Positions 32,605 through 39,916 of a stretch of 64,000 bases of DNA are shown here, piece by piece (position 1 is the stretch's first letter; the number at the start of each line of letters is the position of its first letter). Made by a program: the position numbers and the translations under genes. The notes under the pieces were generated by a model. It ran no database searches and had not been told where the DNA came from. It saw only the letters and a list, made by a program, of their open reading frames with translations. Source of the DNA: Micromonospora sp. NBRC 110009 (GTDB lineage Bacteria; Actinomycetota; Actinomycetes; Mycobacteriales; Micromonosporaceae); assembly GCF_030518795.1 (NCBI RefSeq), contig NZ_CP130427.1:3286001-3350000 (forward strand). The letters run 5' to 3'.

Positions 32605-34758
32605 GTGGTGGTTCACTCAGCGGCGCAACGCGTGCTGGCCGGACTGGATCCGGAGCAGCGCTCCGCGGTGACCGCCTCGGCCGGCCCGGTCTGCATCCTG
32701 GCCGGCGCCGGGACCGGCAAGACCCGGGCGGTGACCTCGCGGATCGCCCACCGCGCGCTCAGCGGGGAGATCTCCGCCCGGCATGTGCTGGCGGTCACCT
32801 TCACCGCCCGCGCCGCCGCCGAGATGCGGGCCCGGCTCACCGCGCTGGGGGTCGGCGGTGTCCAGGCCCGCACCTTCCATGCCGCCGCGCTGCGCCAGGT
32901 GCGCTACTTCGCGCCCCGCCTGCTCGAGGGGCGGGCCATGCCGGAGCTGTTGGACAGCAAGGTCCGGGTGGTCACCCTGGCCGCCGCCAAGGTCGGCCTG
33001 CGCGCCGACCGGGCCGCCGCCCGCGACCTGGCCGGCGAGATCGAGTGGGCCAAGTCGTCGCTGGTCGAGCCGGGCGAGTACGTGGTGGCCGCGGCCAAGG
33101 CGCTGCGCGAGACCCCGTACGAGCCGACGAAGGTGGCCGAGGTCTTCGCCGCGTACGAGCGGCTCAAGCGCGGCAACGGAGTGATCGACTTCGAGGACAT
33201 GCTGCGCGCCGCCGTCTGGGGGATCGAGGAACACACCGACGTCGCCGAGCAGGTCCGGGGCCAGTACCGGCACTTCGTCGTCGACGAGTACCAGGACGTC
33301 AACCCGCTCCAGCAGCGGCTGCTGGAGGCGTGGCTCGGCGGCCGGGACGACCTCACCGTGGTCGGCGACGCCAGCCAGACCATCTACTCGTTCACCGGCG
33401 CCACCTCGTCCTACCTGGTCGACTTCCCGCGCCGCTACCGCGGCGCCACGGTGGTCCGGCTGGTCCGCGACTACCGCTCCACCCCGCAGGTGGTCGGGCT
33501 GGCCAACGCGGTGATCTCCCAGGCCCGGGGCAGCGAGGCGCGGCTGCGGCTGGAGCTGCACGGCCAGCGCCCACCGGGCCCGGAACCCGAGCTGCGGATC
33601 TTCACGGACGAGCCGGCCGAGGCCAACGCGGTCGCCGCCCGGTGCCGGGCGCTGGTCGACGGGGGCACCCCGGCCCGGGAGATCGCGGTGCTGTTCCGCA
33701 CCAACGCGCAGTCCGAGGCGTACGAGAAGGCGCTCACCGAGGCCGAGGTGCCGTACGTGGTGCAGGGGGCGGAACGCTTCTTCGAACGGCCCGAGGTGCG
33801 CCAGGCGATGGTGGCGTTGCGGGCCGCCACCCGGTCCATCCCGGGCGAGACCCCGCTGCCAGCCGCCGTCGTGGAGGGGCTCGGCGCGGTGGGCTGGGCC
33901 CCGGACGCGCCCCCGGCCGGCGGCGCCGCCCGGGAGCGGTGGGAGGCGCTCGCCGCCCTGGTCCAGCTCGCCGAGGAGTACGCGGCGACGCCCGAGGTGG
34001 TGCCGATCGGGGAGGCCGTGGCCATCGAGCGGCCGGTGACGCTGGCCGACTTCAACGAGGAACTGGCGCGCCGGGCGGCCCAGCAGCACGTGCCCACGGT
34101 CGAGGGGGTGACCCTGGCCTCGCTGCACTCGGCCAAGGGCCTGGAGTGGGACGCGGTCTTCCTGGTCGGCCTCGCCGAGGGCACCCTCCCCACCACGTAC
34201 GCGAAGACCCCGGAGCAGGTCGAGGAGGAGCGGCGGCTGCTCTACGTCGGGATCACCCGGGCGCGGGAGTGGCTCTGGCTGTCGTACGCCGCGGCCCGGT
34301 CGCCGGGTGGGCGGGCCCGGCGGCCCTCTCGCTTCCTGCCGCAGCTCGACCGCTCCGGCGGCGGCGAGCGGGCCGGCGCGGGCGCGGCCCGGCGGACCGA
34401 GCGGCGGCGCACCCAGGTGGTCTCCTGCCGGATCTGCGGGGCCACCCTGCTCGCCGGCGCGGACCGGAAGCTGGGGCGCTGCCCGACCTGTCCGTCCGAT
34501 ATCGACGAAGAGCTGTACGAGCGGCTGCGCGAGTGGCGGCAGCGGGTGGCCGGGGCGCAGAAGGTGCCGCCGTACGTCGTCTTCACCGACGCCACGCTCA
34601 CCGCGCTGGCCGAGCGGAAGCCGGGCCGCACCGAGGAGCTGATCGCGATCGCCGGAATCGGCCCCCGCAAACTGGGACTTTACGGGGATACGGTGCTGGC
34701 CCTGGTGGCCGGCGCACCGGTCGACGAGGTCTGCCCGCAGAAAAGTTTCGAAATCTAG
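32605..34758 (+). CDS. uvrD2: UvrD2-type DNA helicase with HRDC domain
   Basis: 717 residues. Superfamily 1A motifs: Walker A LAGAGTGKT (32-40), TFTARAAAEM, VVDEYQDVNPLQQ (about 225-237), GDASQTIYSFTGA, DYRSTPQVV, LHSAKGLEWDAVF and YVGITRAREWL. A four-cysteine knot (CRICGATLL...CPTC, about residues 607-630) precedes a C-terminal HRDC domain ending in IAGIGPRKLGLYGD. This architecture is that of actinobacterial UvrD2, a helicase essential in mycobacteria, where the tetracysteine region is needed for unwinding. GTG 32605 and GTG 32608 are both possible. Confidence 0.92.
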   Translation: MVVHSAAQRVLAGLDPEQRSAVTASAGPVCILAGAGTGKTRAVTSRIAHRALSGEISARHVLAVTFTARAAAEMRARLTALGVGGVQARTFHAAALRQVRYFAPRLLEGRAMPELLDSKVRVVTLAAAKVGLRADRAAARDLAGEIEWAKSSLVEPGEYVVAAAKALRETPYEPTKVAEVFAAYERLKRGNGVIDFEDMLRAAVWGIEEHTDVAEQVRGQYRHFVVDEYQDVNPLQQRLLEAWLGGRDDLTVVGDASQTIYSFTGATSSYLVDFPRRYRGATVVRLVRDYRSTPQVVGLANAVISQARGSEARLRLELHGQRPPGPEPELRIFTDEPAEANAVAARCRALVDGGTPAREIAVLFRTNAQSEAYEKALTEAEVPYVVQGAERFFERPEVRQAMVALRAATRSIPGETPLPAAVVEGLGAVGWAPDAPPAGGAARERWEALAALVQLAEEYAATPEVVPIGEAVAIERPVTLADFNEELARRAAQQHVPTVEGVTLASLHSAKGLEWDAVFLVGLAEGTLPTTYAKTPEQVEEERRLLYVGITRAREWLWLSYAAARSPGGRARRPSRFLPQLDRSGGGERAGAGAARRTERRRTQVVSCRICGATLLAGADRKLGRCPTCPSDIDEELYERLREWRQRVAGAQKVPPYVVFTDATLTALAERKPGRTEELIAIAGIGPRKLGLYGDTVLALVAGAPVDEVCPQKSFEI

Positions 34759-34760
34759 CC

Positions 34761-34799
34761 GTAAATCGTTTGCCCTCGCCTGCGGGCGAGGAATAGCCT
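34761..34799 (+). promoter_or_regulatory. whiB7 promoter with AT-rich WhiB7 box
   Basis: GTAAAT (34761-34766), three bases, -35 TTGCCC (34770-34775), an 18-base spacer, -10 TAGCCT (34794-34799). An AT-rich stretch three bases ahead of the -35 is the known signature of WhiB7-activated promoters, so autoregulation is expected. The spacer contains the perfect palindrome CCTCGCC-TGCG-GGCGAGG. Confidence 0.65.
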
Positions 34800-34889
34800 C
34801 AGGACACACCTCGCGAGCGGCATCATTTTGGCTGCTCACGGGGGATGAGTCCATGGTCGGCACGAGGAACGTTGAGGGAGGTGGCACCC

Positions 34890-35144
34890 GTGGAGATCTT
34901 CACCTATGAGCGTCCGGCGGCGATGCCAGCTGCCCGCGCTCCGCTGTCGTCCGTCCGGGTGGCCCTTGCCGCTCGACCGTCGGCTCCGCAGGTGCACCAG
35001 GCCCAGGTTCAGGCCGAGCTGAACCTGACCGTCGCGCCGCTGGCGGAGATCGAGGGGACCAGTGGCTTCACGGGCATGGGCATCGGTGACGTCAAGAAGC
35101 GCACGGATGTCCGCGGCGTTCCACCTCGAGGTAGACCGGTCTGA
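34890..35144 (+). CDS. uORF/leader peptide of whiB7
   Basis: An 84-codon frame starting GTG with GGGAGG eight bases ahead, reading VEIFTYERPAAMPAAR at its start and ending GVPPRGRPV. Alternative start ATG 34845 would give 99 codons. Its TGA (35142-35144) lies inside the hairpin that competes with the terminator, so a ribosome finishing here would open the anti-terminator. The peptide sequence resembles no family known to me. Its value is probably in its translation rather than in its product. Confidence 0.5.
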   Translation: MEIFTYERPAAMPAARAPLSSVRVALAARPSAPQVHQAQVQAELNLTVAPLAEIEGTSGFTGMGIGDVKKRTDVRGVPPRGRPV

Positions 35145-35169
35145 TCCAGACCACCGGCTCACCTCGAGG
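35124..35169 (+). promoter_or_regulatory. whiB7 anti-terminator hairpin
   Basis: CCTCGAGGT (35124-35132) pairs with ACCTCGAGG (35161-35169), enclosing GGTCTG (35138-35143) with CAGACC (35147-35152). The last four bases of the right arm are shared with the left arm of the terminator at 35166, so the two structures exclude each other. Confidence 0.6.
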
Positions 35170-35211
35170 CCGCGGAACCCGCATACCGGGATCCGCGGCC
35201 TCAGTTTTTTT
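35166..35211 (+). terminator. whiB7 leader attenuator terminator
   Basis: A 16-position stem (35166-35181 with 35187-35202) with one A-A mismatch and a five-base loop. It is followed by AG and seven consecutive T (35205-35211). It is a textbook intrinsic terminator, placed about 60 bases ahead of the whiB7 ATG. Confidence 0.85.
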
Positions 35212-35270
35212 GCCGAAGTACGTCGGAAATGCGATCCACGAGATCGAAGTGAGAGAGAGGTGACCGGAGG

Positions 35271-35636
35271 ATGAGTCTGGCGTTGGCCCCGCTCGACGTG
35301 AGCGTCGAGGTGGAGGCGAACCTGCCCTGCCGGAAGTTCGACCCCGACCTGTGGTTCTCCGACTCGCCTGCCGAGCTCGAGCTGGCCAAGTCGCTCTGCG
35401 GGGACTGCCCGCTGCGCGTCGAGTGCCTTGCCGGCGCGGTGGAGCGGGCCGAGCCCTGGGGCGTCTGGGGCGGCGAGATCTTCGAGCGTGGCGCGGTCGT
35501 TCCGCGCAAGCGGCCCCGGGGCCGTCCGCGCAAGGAGGACCTCGCCCGTGACGCCCAGCTTCGGGTCGAGGCGGAGGCGCGACTGGCGGCCAGCGGGCTG
35601 TCCGAGTCGCGTAGCTCCGTCCGGCTGGCAGCCTGA
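35271..35636 (+). CDS. whiB7: WhiB7 antibiotic-resistance regulator
   Basis: 121 residues. The four cluster cysteines are in LPCRKFDPDLWF, SLCGDCPLRVECLAGA. The Wbl turn is WGVWGGEIFERG, and the C-terminal AT-hook RGRPRKED defines the WhiB7 subgroup. It binds a [4Fe-4S] cluster and the housekeeping sigma factor to activate intrinsic antibiotic resistance genes at promoters with AT-rich boxes. ATG 35271 has GGAGG adjacent and GAGAGAGG farther up. It lies downstream of uvrD2 and behind an attenuator leader, as in mycobacteria and streptomycetes. Confidence 0.95.
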   Translation: MSLALAPLDVSVEVEANLPCRKFDPDLWFSDSPAELELAKSLCGDCPLRVECLAGAVERAEPWGVWGGEIFERGAVVPRKRPRGRPRKEDLARDAQLRVEAEARLAASGLSESRSSVRLAA

Positions 35637-35723
35637 CACAACCCCGTTCCAACGTCCCCGCCGGTGACCTCACCGGCCGCGAGAAAGCCGAAATCGATGC
35701 TGCACCTGCCGAATGGAACCGAG

Positions 35724-35870
35724 ATGCAACTACTCCACGAAGCGTTGTCCCGGGCTCGAATGCGCCGGCCTCAGGCCGGCACCACCACGAGCACTGAGGC
35801 AACCCGTTCCGCCCGTACCGTCGCGATGAAGAGCCGCAGCCAGTCGGCTCGCGACCTGGGCGTTCTCTAG
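35724..35870 (+). CDS. small basic hypothetical protein after whiB7
   Basis: 48 residues from ATG 35724, reading MQLLHEALSRARMRRPQAG and later TVAMKSRSQSARDLGVL. ATG 35697 and GTG 35664 are longer options in the same frame; none has a strong ribosome site. The frame is closed by TAG just before a strong terminator, and the Arg/Ser-rich sequence is unlike random reading of G+C-rich DNA. It may be a conserved small protein co-transcribed with whiB7. The function is unknown. Confidence 0.5.
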   Translation: MQLLHEALSRARMRRPQAGTTTSTEATRSARTVAMKSRSQSARDLGVL

Positions 35871-35884
35871 ATCCCCACACCACG

Positions 35885-35918
35885 GAAGGGGCGGTGACCG
35901 GATGGTCACCGCCCCTTC
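35885..35918. terminator. terminator between whiB7 unit and ABC1 kinase
   Basis: A perfect 15-bp stem: GAAGGGGCGGTGACC (35885-35899) with GGTCACCGCCCCTTC (35904-35918), four-base loop, between convergent units. Confidence 0.88.
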
Positions 35919-35932
35919 GGCGTGTGCGCCGG

Positions 35933-37279
35933 TCAGCTCACCGGGGCGAAGCCGGGCAGCCAGCGCTCCAGGATCGCCCGGTACGGCGCCTTCGCCTCCA
36001 GTTGGCAGAGCACGCCGATCGAGCCGAGCGTCACCCGGTGGATCATCAGGTACGAGGGGGGCAGGTTGAGCTGGCGGCTGAGCTGGTAGGCCGCCGAGCG
36101 GGGATTGGCCAGGCGGGCGGCCTCGGACCGCAGCCAGGCCCGGGTGAACCGGAACTCCTCGGCGGCGATCGGCTCCAGCATCGGGCGGAGGAAGTCGAGC
36201 ACCGCCTGGGCGTCGATCGGCTCGGTGGAGCTGACGAAGCCCTCGCTCCGCAGCCCGGCCGCCACCCCTTCCGCGTCGCCGCGCAGCGCCAGCGCGGCGA
36301 TCCGGCCGATCGGCTCAGGGGTGCCCTCCGGCATCCGGGCCACCGCGCCGAAGTCGATCACGCCGAGCCGGCCGTCGGGCAGCAGCCGGAAGTTGCCCGG
36401 GTGCGGGTCGGCGTGCAGCAGCCCGGCCCGCATCGGCGCGGAGAGGTGCAGCTCGGCCATCAGCCGGCCGGCCTCGTCGCGCTGCTCCTCGGTGCCGTCC
36501 CGGATGATCTCCGCCAGCGGGGTGCCCTCGACCCACTCAGTGATCAGGACCCGGGGCGAGGAGTCCAGCACCTCGGGGATGTAGATGTCCGGGTCGTCGG
36601 CGTACGCGGCGGCGAAGGCGCGCTGCGACTCGGCCTCCAGCTCGTAGTCCAGCTCCTCGGTGATCCGCTCGCGCAGCTCGACCAGGAGCGGCTTGACGTC
36701 CAGCCCGGGCTGGATCGCCCGGAACATGCCGCCCAGCCGGGAGAGCTGCTTCAGGTCGGCGAGCAGCGCGTCCCCGGCGCCCGGGTACTGGATCTTCACG
36801 GCCACGTCGCGATGCTTCGGGCCGCCGCTCGGGCCGTAGCCCGGGTCCCGCCAGACCGCGCGGTGCACCTGGCCGATGCTGGCCGCGGCGGCCGGGGTGT
36901 CGTTGAACTCCACGAACCGGTCGCGCCAGTCGGGCCCGAGCTGCTCGGCGAGGACCTTGTGCACGGATGCGGCGGGCAGCGGCGGCGCCGCCTCCTGGAG
37001 CTTGGTGAGCGCCTGCCGGTAGGGGGCGGCGATCTCCTCGGGCAGGGCCGCCTCGAAGACCGACAGCGCCTGACCGAACTTCATCGCCCCGCCCTTGAGC
37101 TGCCCAAGGACGCTGAACAACTGCTCGGCGGTGCGCTGCTGGATCTCGGCGGAGATGACGTCGGACGCCAGCCCGGTGACCCGCTTGCCCATGCCGAGCA
37201 CCGTCCGGCCGGCGAAACCGAGCGGCAGGGCGGCGAGCTTGGCGGTCCGGGAGACGGCGCGGCGCGGGATGTCGGTCAC
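35933..37279 (-). CDS. ABC1/UbiB-family atypical kinase
   Basis: 448 residues. KxGQ motif MKFGQALSVFEAALPEE, alanine-rich nucleotide loop PAAAASIGQVHRA, VAVKIQYPGAG with the catalytic Lys, ADPHPGNFRLLPDGRLGVID and DFGAVARMPEG with the metal Asp. These are the hallmarks of UbiB/Coq8-like ATPases. Actinobacterial members may act in quinone or lipid metabolism; the M. tuberculosis relative Rv3197 next to whiB7 has been linked to macrolide resistance, as I recall. It starts GTG 37279. Confidence 0.9.
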   Translation of the reverse strand: MTDIPRRAVSRTAKLAALPLGFAGRTVLGMGKRVTGLASDVISAEIQQRTAEQLFSVLGQLKGGAMKFGQALSVFEAALPEEIAAPYRQALTKLQEAAPPLPAASVHKVLAEQLGPDWRDRFVEFNDTPAAAASIGQVHRAVWRDPGYGPSGGPKHRDVAVKIQYPGAGDALLADLKQLSRLGGMFRAIQPGLDVKPLLVELRERITEELDYELEAESQRAFAAAYADDPDIYIPEVLDSSPRVLITEWVEGTPLAEIIRDGTEEQRDEAGRLMAELHLSAPMRAGLLHADPHPGNFRLLPDGRLGVIDFGAVARMPEGTPEPIGRIAALALRGDAEGVAAGLRSEGFVSSTEPIDAQAVLDFLRPMLEPIAAEEFRFTRAWLRSEAARLANPRSAAYQLSRQLNLPPSYLMIHRVTLGSIGVLCQLEAKAPYRAILERWLPGFAPVS

Positions 37280-37315
37280 CCGGTCATTGTTACCGACCGG
37301 AGGGGTCCGCTGGTG

Positions 37316-38392
37316 CTACGAAGCCCGGAGCGGGTCGGGGCCGCCCCGGATCGGGCGACGTCCGGAGCACCGGCAGGACGGATGCGGTGGCCACCGGCGG
37401 CGCCGGAAGTGGCCGGCCCCGGCGATCTCCACCGCACAGCCGAGGGTCTCCGGGACGCCGCCGTCGAGGTGGGCCAGCGCCTCCGCGACCGCGTACGCGA
37501 CCGCCGCCAGCCGGGTGGTGGCGGTGCAGGCGCGCTCGGCACGGTCGGCGGCGAGTGCCGGCCAGTCCGGATCCCGGTCGACCCGGTGCAGGTCGAGGCA
37601 GTTCAGGCAGGGACCCACCGGCGGCCGGACCAGCGGACCGACCACCGGCACGCCGCCGCGCAGGTCGACCAGGAGGTGGGGCTGGCGGCGCTGCGCGTAC
37701 CCGGTGGCGAGCAGCGCGGCGGGCCGGTCGGTGCCGAGCTGGACCACCAGGTCGACCCGGCCCCGATGCAGCGCCCCGGTCTGCGTGCCGGGCGCGCACC
37801 GGGCGAGCGCGCCCCGGACCGCCGCGGCCAGCGGTCGACCCACCTCGGCAGCGGTCAGGCCGGTGCCGACCAGGTCGGCCGGGCGGACCGGGCCGCTCAG
37901 CTCCGGCGCCACGTGCCCCACGCCGGCCTGCGCCAGCGCGACCGCGATCGCCCCGCCGCCCCGGCCGGCGCCGGTGACCCGGACGCGGGCCGCCCGGCGG
38001 CGGCGCACCACCTGGGCCGGCGTGCCGGGCGGTCCGGGCACGGCGAGCGCCAGGGCATCCGCCTCGCCCGCGAGCCGCGCCCGGACCGGACCGGCGAGGT
38101 CGCGGGGGAGCAGGCAGTGCGCCGGCACGACGAGACCGGCGGCGCGGAGCGTGTCGAGCAGGACCCGGGCCTCGTCCGGCGCCACCTGGGCGGTGGTCGC
38201 GGACGCCAGGACGGCCCGCTCGCTGCGGGTGCCGTCGAGCAGGTCGAGCAGGCGGGCGGCCCGGGGGTTGGCCACCTCCAGCAGCACCGCGCGGCCGGGC
38301 TCGACCCCGAGCTGCAGGGTGTGCCGGTCCCGCCAGAGCCTGGTGAGGCCCGGCAGGAGGGTCGGGCGGGGGAGCGGCGTCGGGTGGGTCAT
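37316..38392 (-). CDS. ThiF-like/leader-binding cyclodehydratase-like protein
   Basis: 358 residues. A Rossmann-like stretch RVRVTGAGRGGGAIAVALAQ replaces the canonical GxGGxG of E1 enzymes. DLVVQLGTDRPAALLATGYA and HLLVDLRGGVPVVGPLVRP follow, and a zinc site CLNCLDLHR...HPSCRC is near the C-terminus. The ATP-binding Arg/Asp of true ThiF proteins are not obvious, so adenylation activity is doubtful. Relatives include TOMM leader-peptide-binding proteins, but no RiPP precursor is seen nearby. Three DnaA boxes lie upstream. Confidence 0.7.
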   Translation of the reverse strand: MTHPTPLPRPTLLPGLTRLWRDRHTLQLGVEPGRAVLLEVANPRAARLLDLLDGTRSERAVLASATTAQVAPDEARVLLDTLRAAGLVVPAHCLLPRDLAGPVRARLAGEADALALAVPGPPGTPAQVVRRRRAARVRVTGAGRGGGAIAVALAQAGVGHVAPELSGPVRPADLVGTGLTAAEVGRPLAAAVRGALARCAPGTQTGALHRGRVDLVVQLGTDRPAALLATGYAQRRQPHLLVDLRGGVPVVGPLVRPPVGPCLNCLDLHRVDRDPDWPALAADRAERACTATTRLAAVAYAVAEALAHLDGGVPETLGCAVEIAGAGHFRRRRWPPHPSCRCSGRRPIRGGPDPLRAS

Positions 38393-38431
38393 GCCACGGA
38401 TCGTGACCGCGTCTCCGCTCTCCGTCGATCG

Positions 38432-38494
38432 TTGTCCACAGGCGCGCCCGGCGGCATCCAGGGTTGTCCACAGGGCTGACCAGGGTTATCCACA
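38432..38494 (+). promoter_or_regulatory. cluster of three DnaA boxes
   Basis: TTGTCCACA at 38432-38440, TTGTCCACA at 38464-38472 and TTATCCACA at 38486-38494, all in the same orientation. They lie 40-100 bases upstream of the ThiF-like gene start. The third matches the high-affinity consensus exactly. There is no dnaA, dnaN or gyr gene nearby, so this is not oriC. Confidence 0.6.
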
Positions 38495-38547
38495 ACCGGC
38501 CGGTAGCTGGTGTCGGCCAGCCGACAGTCCGGGCCCGGACACGACAC

Positions 38548-38578
38548 GGGGGAGGGCGGCCGGTGGCCGCCCTCCCCC
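38548..38578 (-). terminator. terminator after DUF5679 gene
   Basis: GGGGGAGGGCGGCC (38548-38561) with GGCCGCCCTCCCCC (38565-38578), perfect 14-bp stem and GGT loop, 17 bases past the stop of the small zinc-ribbon gene. Confidence 0.85.
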
Positions 38579-38595
38579 GGTTCGACCCGTACGGG

Positions 38596-38763
38596 TCAGA
38601 CCTTGGCCTTGCCCAGGATGCGGTTCACTGTTGTGCCGCACACCGGGCACTTGCCCTTGGCCATGTTCATGCCGGTCTTCGAGACCTCCACGCGGCCCTC
38701 GAAGTCCCGCTTCTCCTTGCACTTCACGCAGTAACCGTTGTAGGTCTGGGCCTGGTCGGCCAC
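38596..38763 (-). CDS. DUF5679 zinc-ribbon small protein
   Basis: 55 residues: VADQAQTYNGYCVKCKEKR at the start and GKCPVCGTTVNRILGKAKV at the end. Two CxxC pairs (CVKC and CPVC) would hold one zinc. The GTG at 38763 has GAGGAGGG five bases ahead. The length and pattern match the DUF5679 family, common in actinobacteria and of unknown role. It is highly basic, so nucleic-acid or ribosome contact is possible. Confidence 0.85.
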   Translation of the reverse strand: MADQAQTYNGYCVKCKEKRDFEGRVEVSKTGMNMAKGKCPVCGTTVNRILGKAKV

Positions 38764-39255
38764 GGTAGCCCTCCTCGTCTCGTCCGCCGGGCACGCCGTC
38801 CCGGCGGGTTTCCCTGCGGCGGGCCACGCACGGCACCGGCGCCGGGGGGTTCTCCGCGGCCACGCTCGTGACCGCTGGTTGGCGGACCCTACCCAGGTCT
38901 GGGCAGTTCCATGTCAGCTGTGCGTCGACTCTGTGAGGAAGTCGACGTCGAGAGTGTGCATGCCGAGTTACGTCGGATAAGTCAGTTTCGCGGGGACACG
39001 CCGGATGAAGGCCCTCAGATCCCCCTTCGGGGAGACCCCGCGCGACGGCCCGTTGGTAGATCATCTAACGTGAGCGGGGGCCGACAGGTGACGTGCAAAC
39101 TGCCGAGCGGGTCACCCGCAAAGAAATTTTTCAGGACTCCTGACGACCAACCCCCATTTTCCGGGCGCGTGTCGTCGTGTTGACTCTTGCGGACCCCTGG
39201 TCACTACGCAGTAACTTTCCCTCGTGACAGTCATCCGAGGCTGCGCGGACCAGTG
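38764..39255. other. intergenic region with AT-rich patch and small palindromes
   Basis: About 490 bases without a convincing gene. It contains TAGAT-C-ATCTA (39057-39067), GCGGGT-C-ACCCGC (39107-39119) followed by AAAGAAATTTTTC, and TCAGGA-C-TCCTGA (39132-39144). A TTGACT hexamer at 39180 could be a -35 for the metallopeptidase gene, with TACGCA about 19 bases later. The A+T content near 39120-39170 is unusual for the window. Confidence 0.4.
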
Positions 39256-39786
39256 ATGGCCGGGACGCGGAAGCCCGTCGTCGAGGTACGGCGCAGTCAG
39301 CGCCGGCGACGCACGGTGTCCGCGTACCGGGACGGGGAGCGGGTCGTGGTGCTCATCCCGGACCAGTTCTCCCGCGCCGAGGAGAGCGAGTGGGTCGACC
39401 GGATGCTGGCCCGGCTCGCCGCCCGGGAGGGCCGGCTCGCCCGCTCCGACGCCGAGCTGCTGGCCCGGGCCACCCGGCTGATCAACCTCTACCTGTCCGA
39501 GCACGGCGTCGCGGCGGCCCCGGCCAGCGTCCGCTGGGTCACCAACCAGAACGGCCGCTGGGGCTCCTGCACGCCGGCCGACCGGACCATCCGGATCTCG
39601 CACCGGATCCAGGACATGCCCGACTGGGTGATCGACTACGTGCTCCTGCACGAGCTGGCGCACCTGATCGTGCCGAGCCACAACGCCTCGTTCTGGGCCC
39701 TGGTCGGCCGGTACCCGAAGACCGAGCGGGCCCGTGGCTACCTGGAGGGTGTCGCCGCCGCCGCCGGCGTCTCCCTGGCCGACTGA
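39256..39786 (+). CDS. M48/YgjP-type (DUF45) metallopeptidase
   Basis: 176 residues. VEVRRSQRRRRTVSAYRDGERV is the usual YgjP opening, followed by NGRWGSCTPADRTIRIS and the zinc helix LHELAHLIVPSHNASFW, where HELAH is the HExxH site and the later His is the third ligand. The protein is cytosolic and close to the family length. ATG 39256 is used; a GTG at 39187 would add 23 residues that do not match the family. Its substrate is unknown. Confidence 0.88.
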   Translation: MAGTRKPVVEVRRSQRRRRTVSAYRDGERVVVLIPDQFSRAEESEWVDRMLARLAAREGRLARSDAELLARATRLINLYLSEHGVAAAPASVRWVTNQNGRWGSCTPADRTIRISHRIQDMPDWVIDYVLLHELAHLIVPSHNASFWALVGRYPKTERARGYLEGVAAAAGVSLAD

Positions 39787-39904
39787 CCCGCTCGTATCGC
39801 CGGAGCCCCCAGATCTTGGAAGGAATCGGCCCGGGTCGGGGTCACCTGCTACCGAGGTCTCCTGCGTCGCAACCCGGTCGGGCTGGCGACAGGGGGCGGC
39901 GGGT

Positions 39905-39910
39905 TAGGGT
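39905..39910 (+). promoter_or_regulatory. -10 box TAGGGT of the gene at 39917
   Basis: TAGGGT, six bases, then GTG 39917. Confidence 0.55.
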
Positions 39911-39916
39911 CGTCGG

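Noticed and set aside
37316..38392. RiPP biosynthetic cluster around the ThiF-like gene
   Set aside because: No YcaO, dehydrogenase, transporter or precursor peptide lies beside it; the neighbours are housekeeping genes.
38432..38494. DnaA boxes as a chromosome replication origin
   Set aside because: Only three boxes, no AT-rich unwinding element, and none of the dnaA-dnaN-gyr genes nearby.
38911..39183. 90-codon plus-strand frame in the gap before the metallopeptidase
   Set aside because: Codon use (TTA, ATA, AGT, TTT) is unlike all real genes here, there is no ribosome site and no recognisable sequence.
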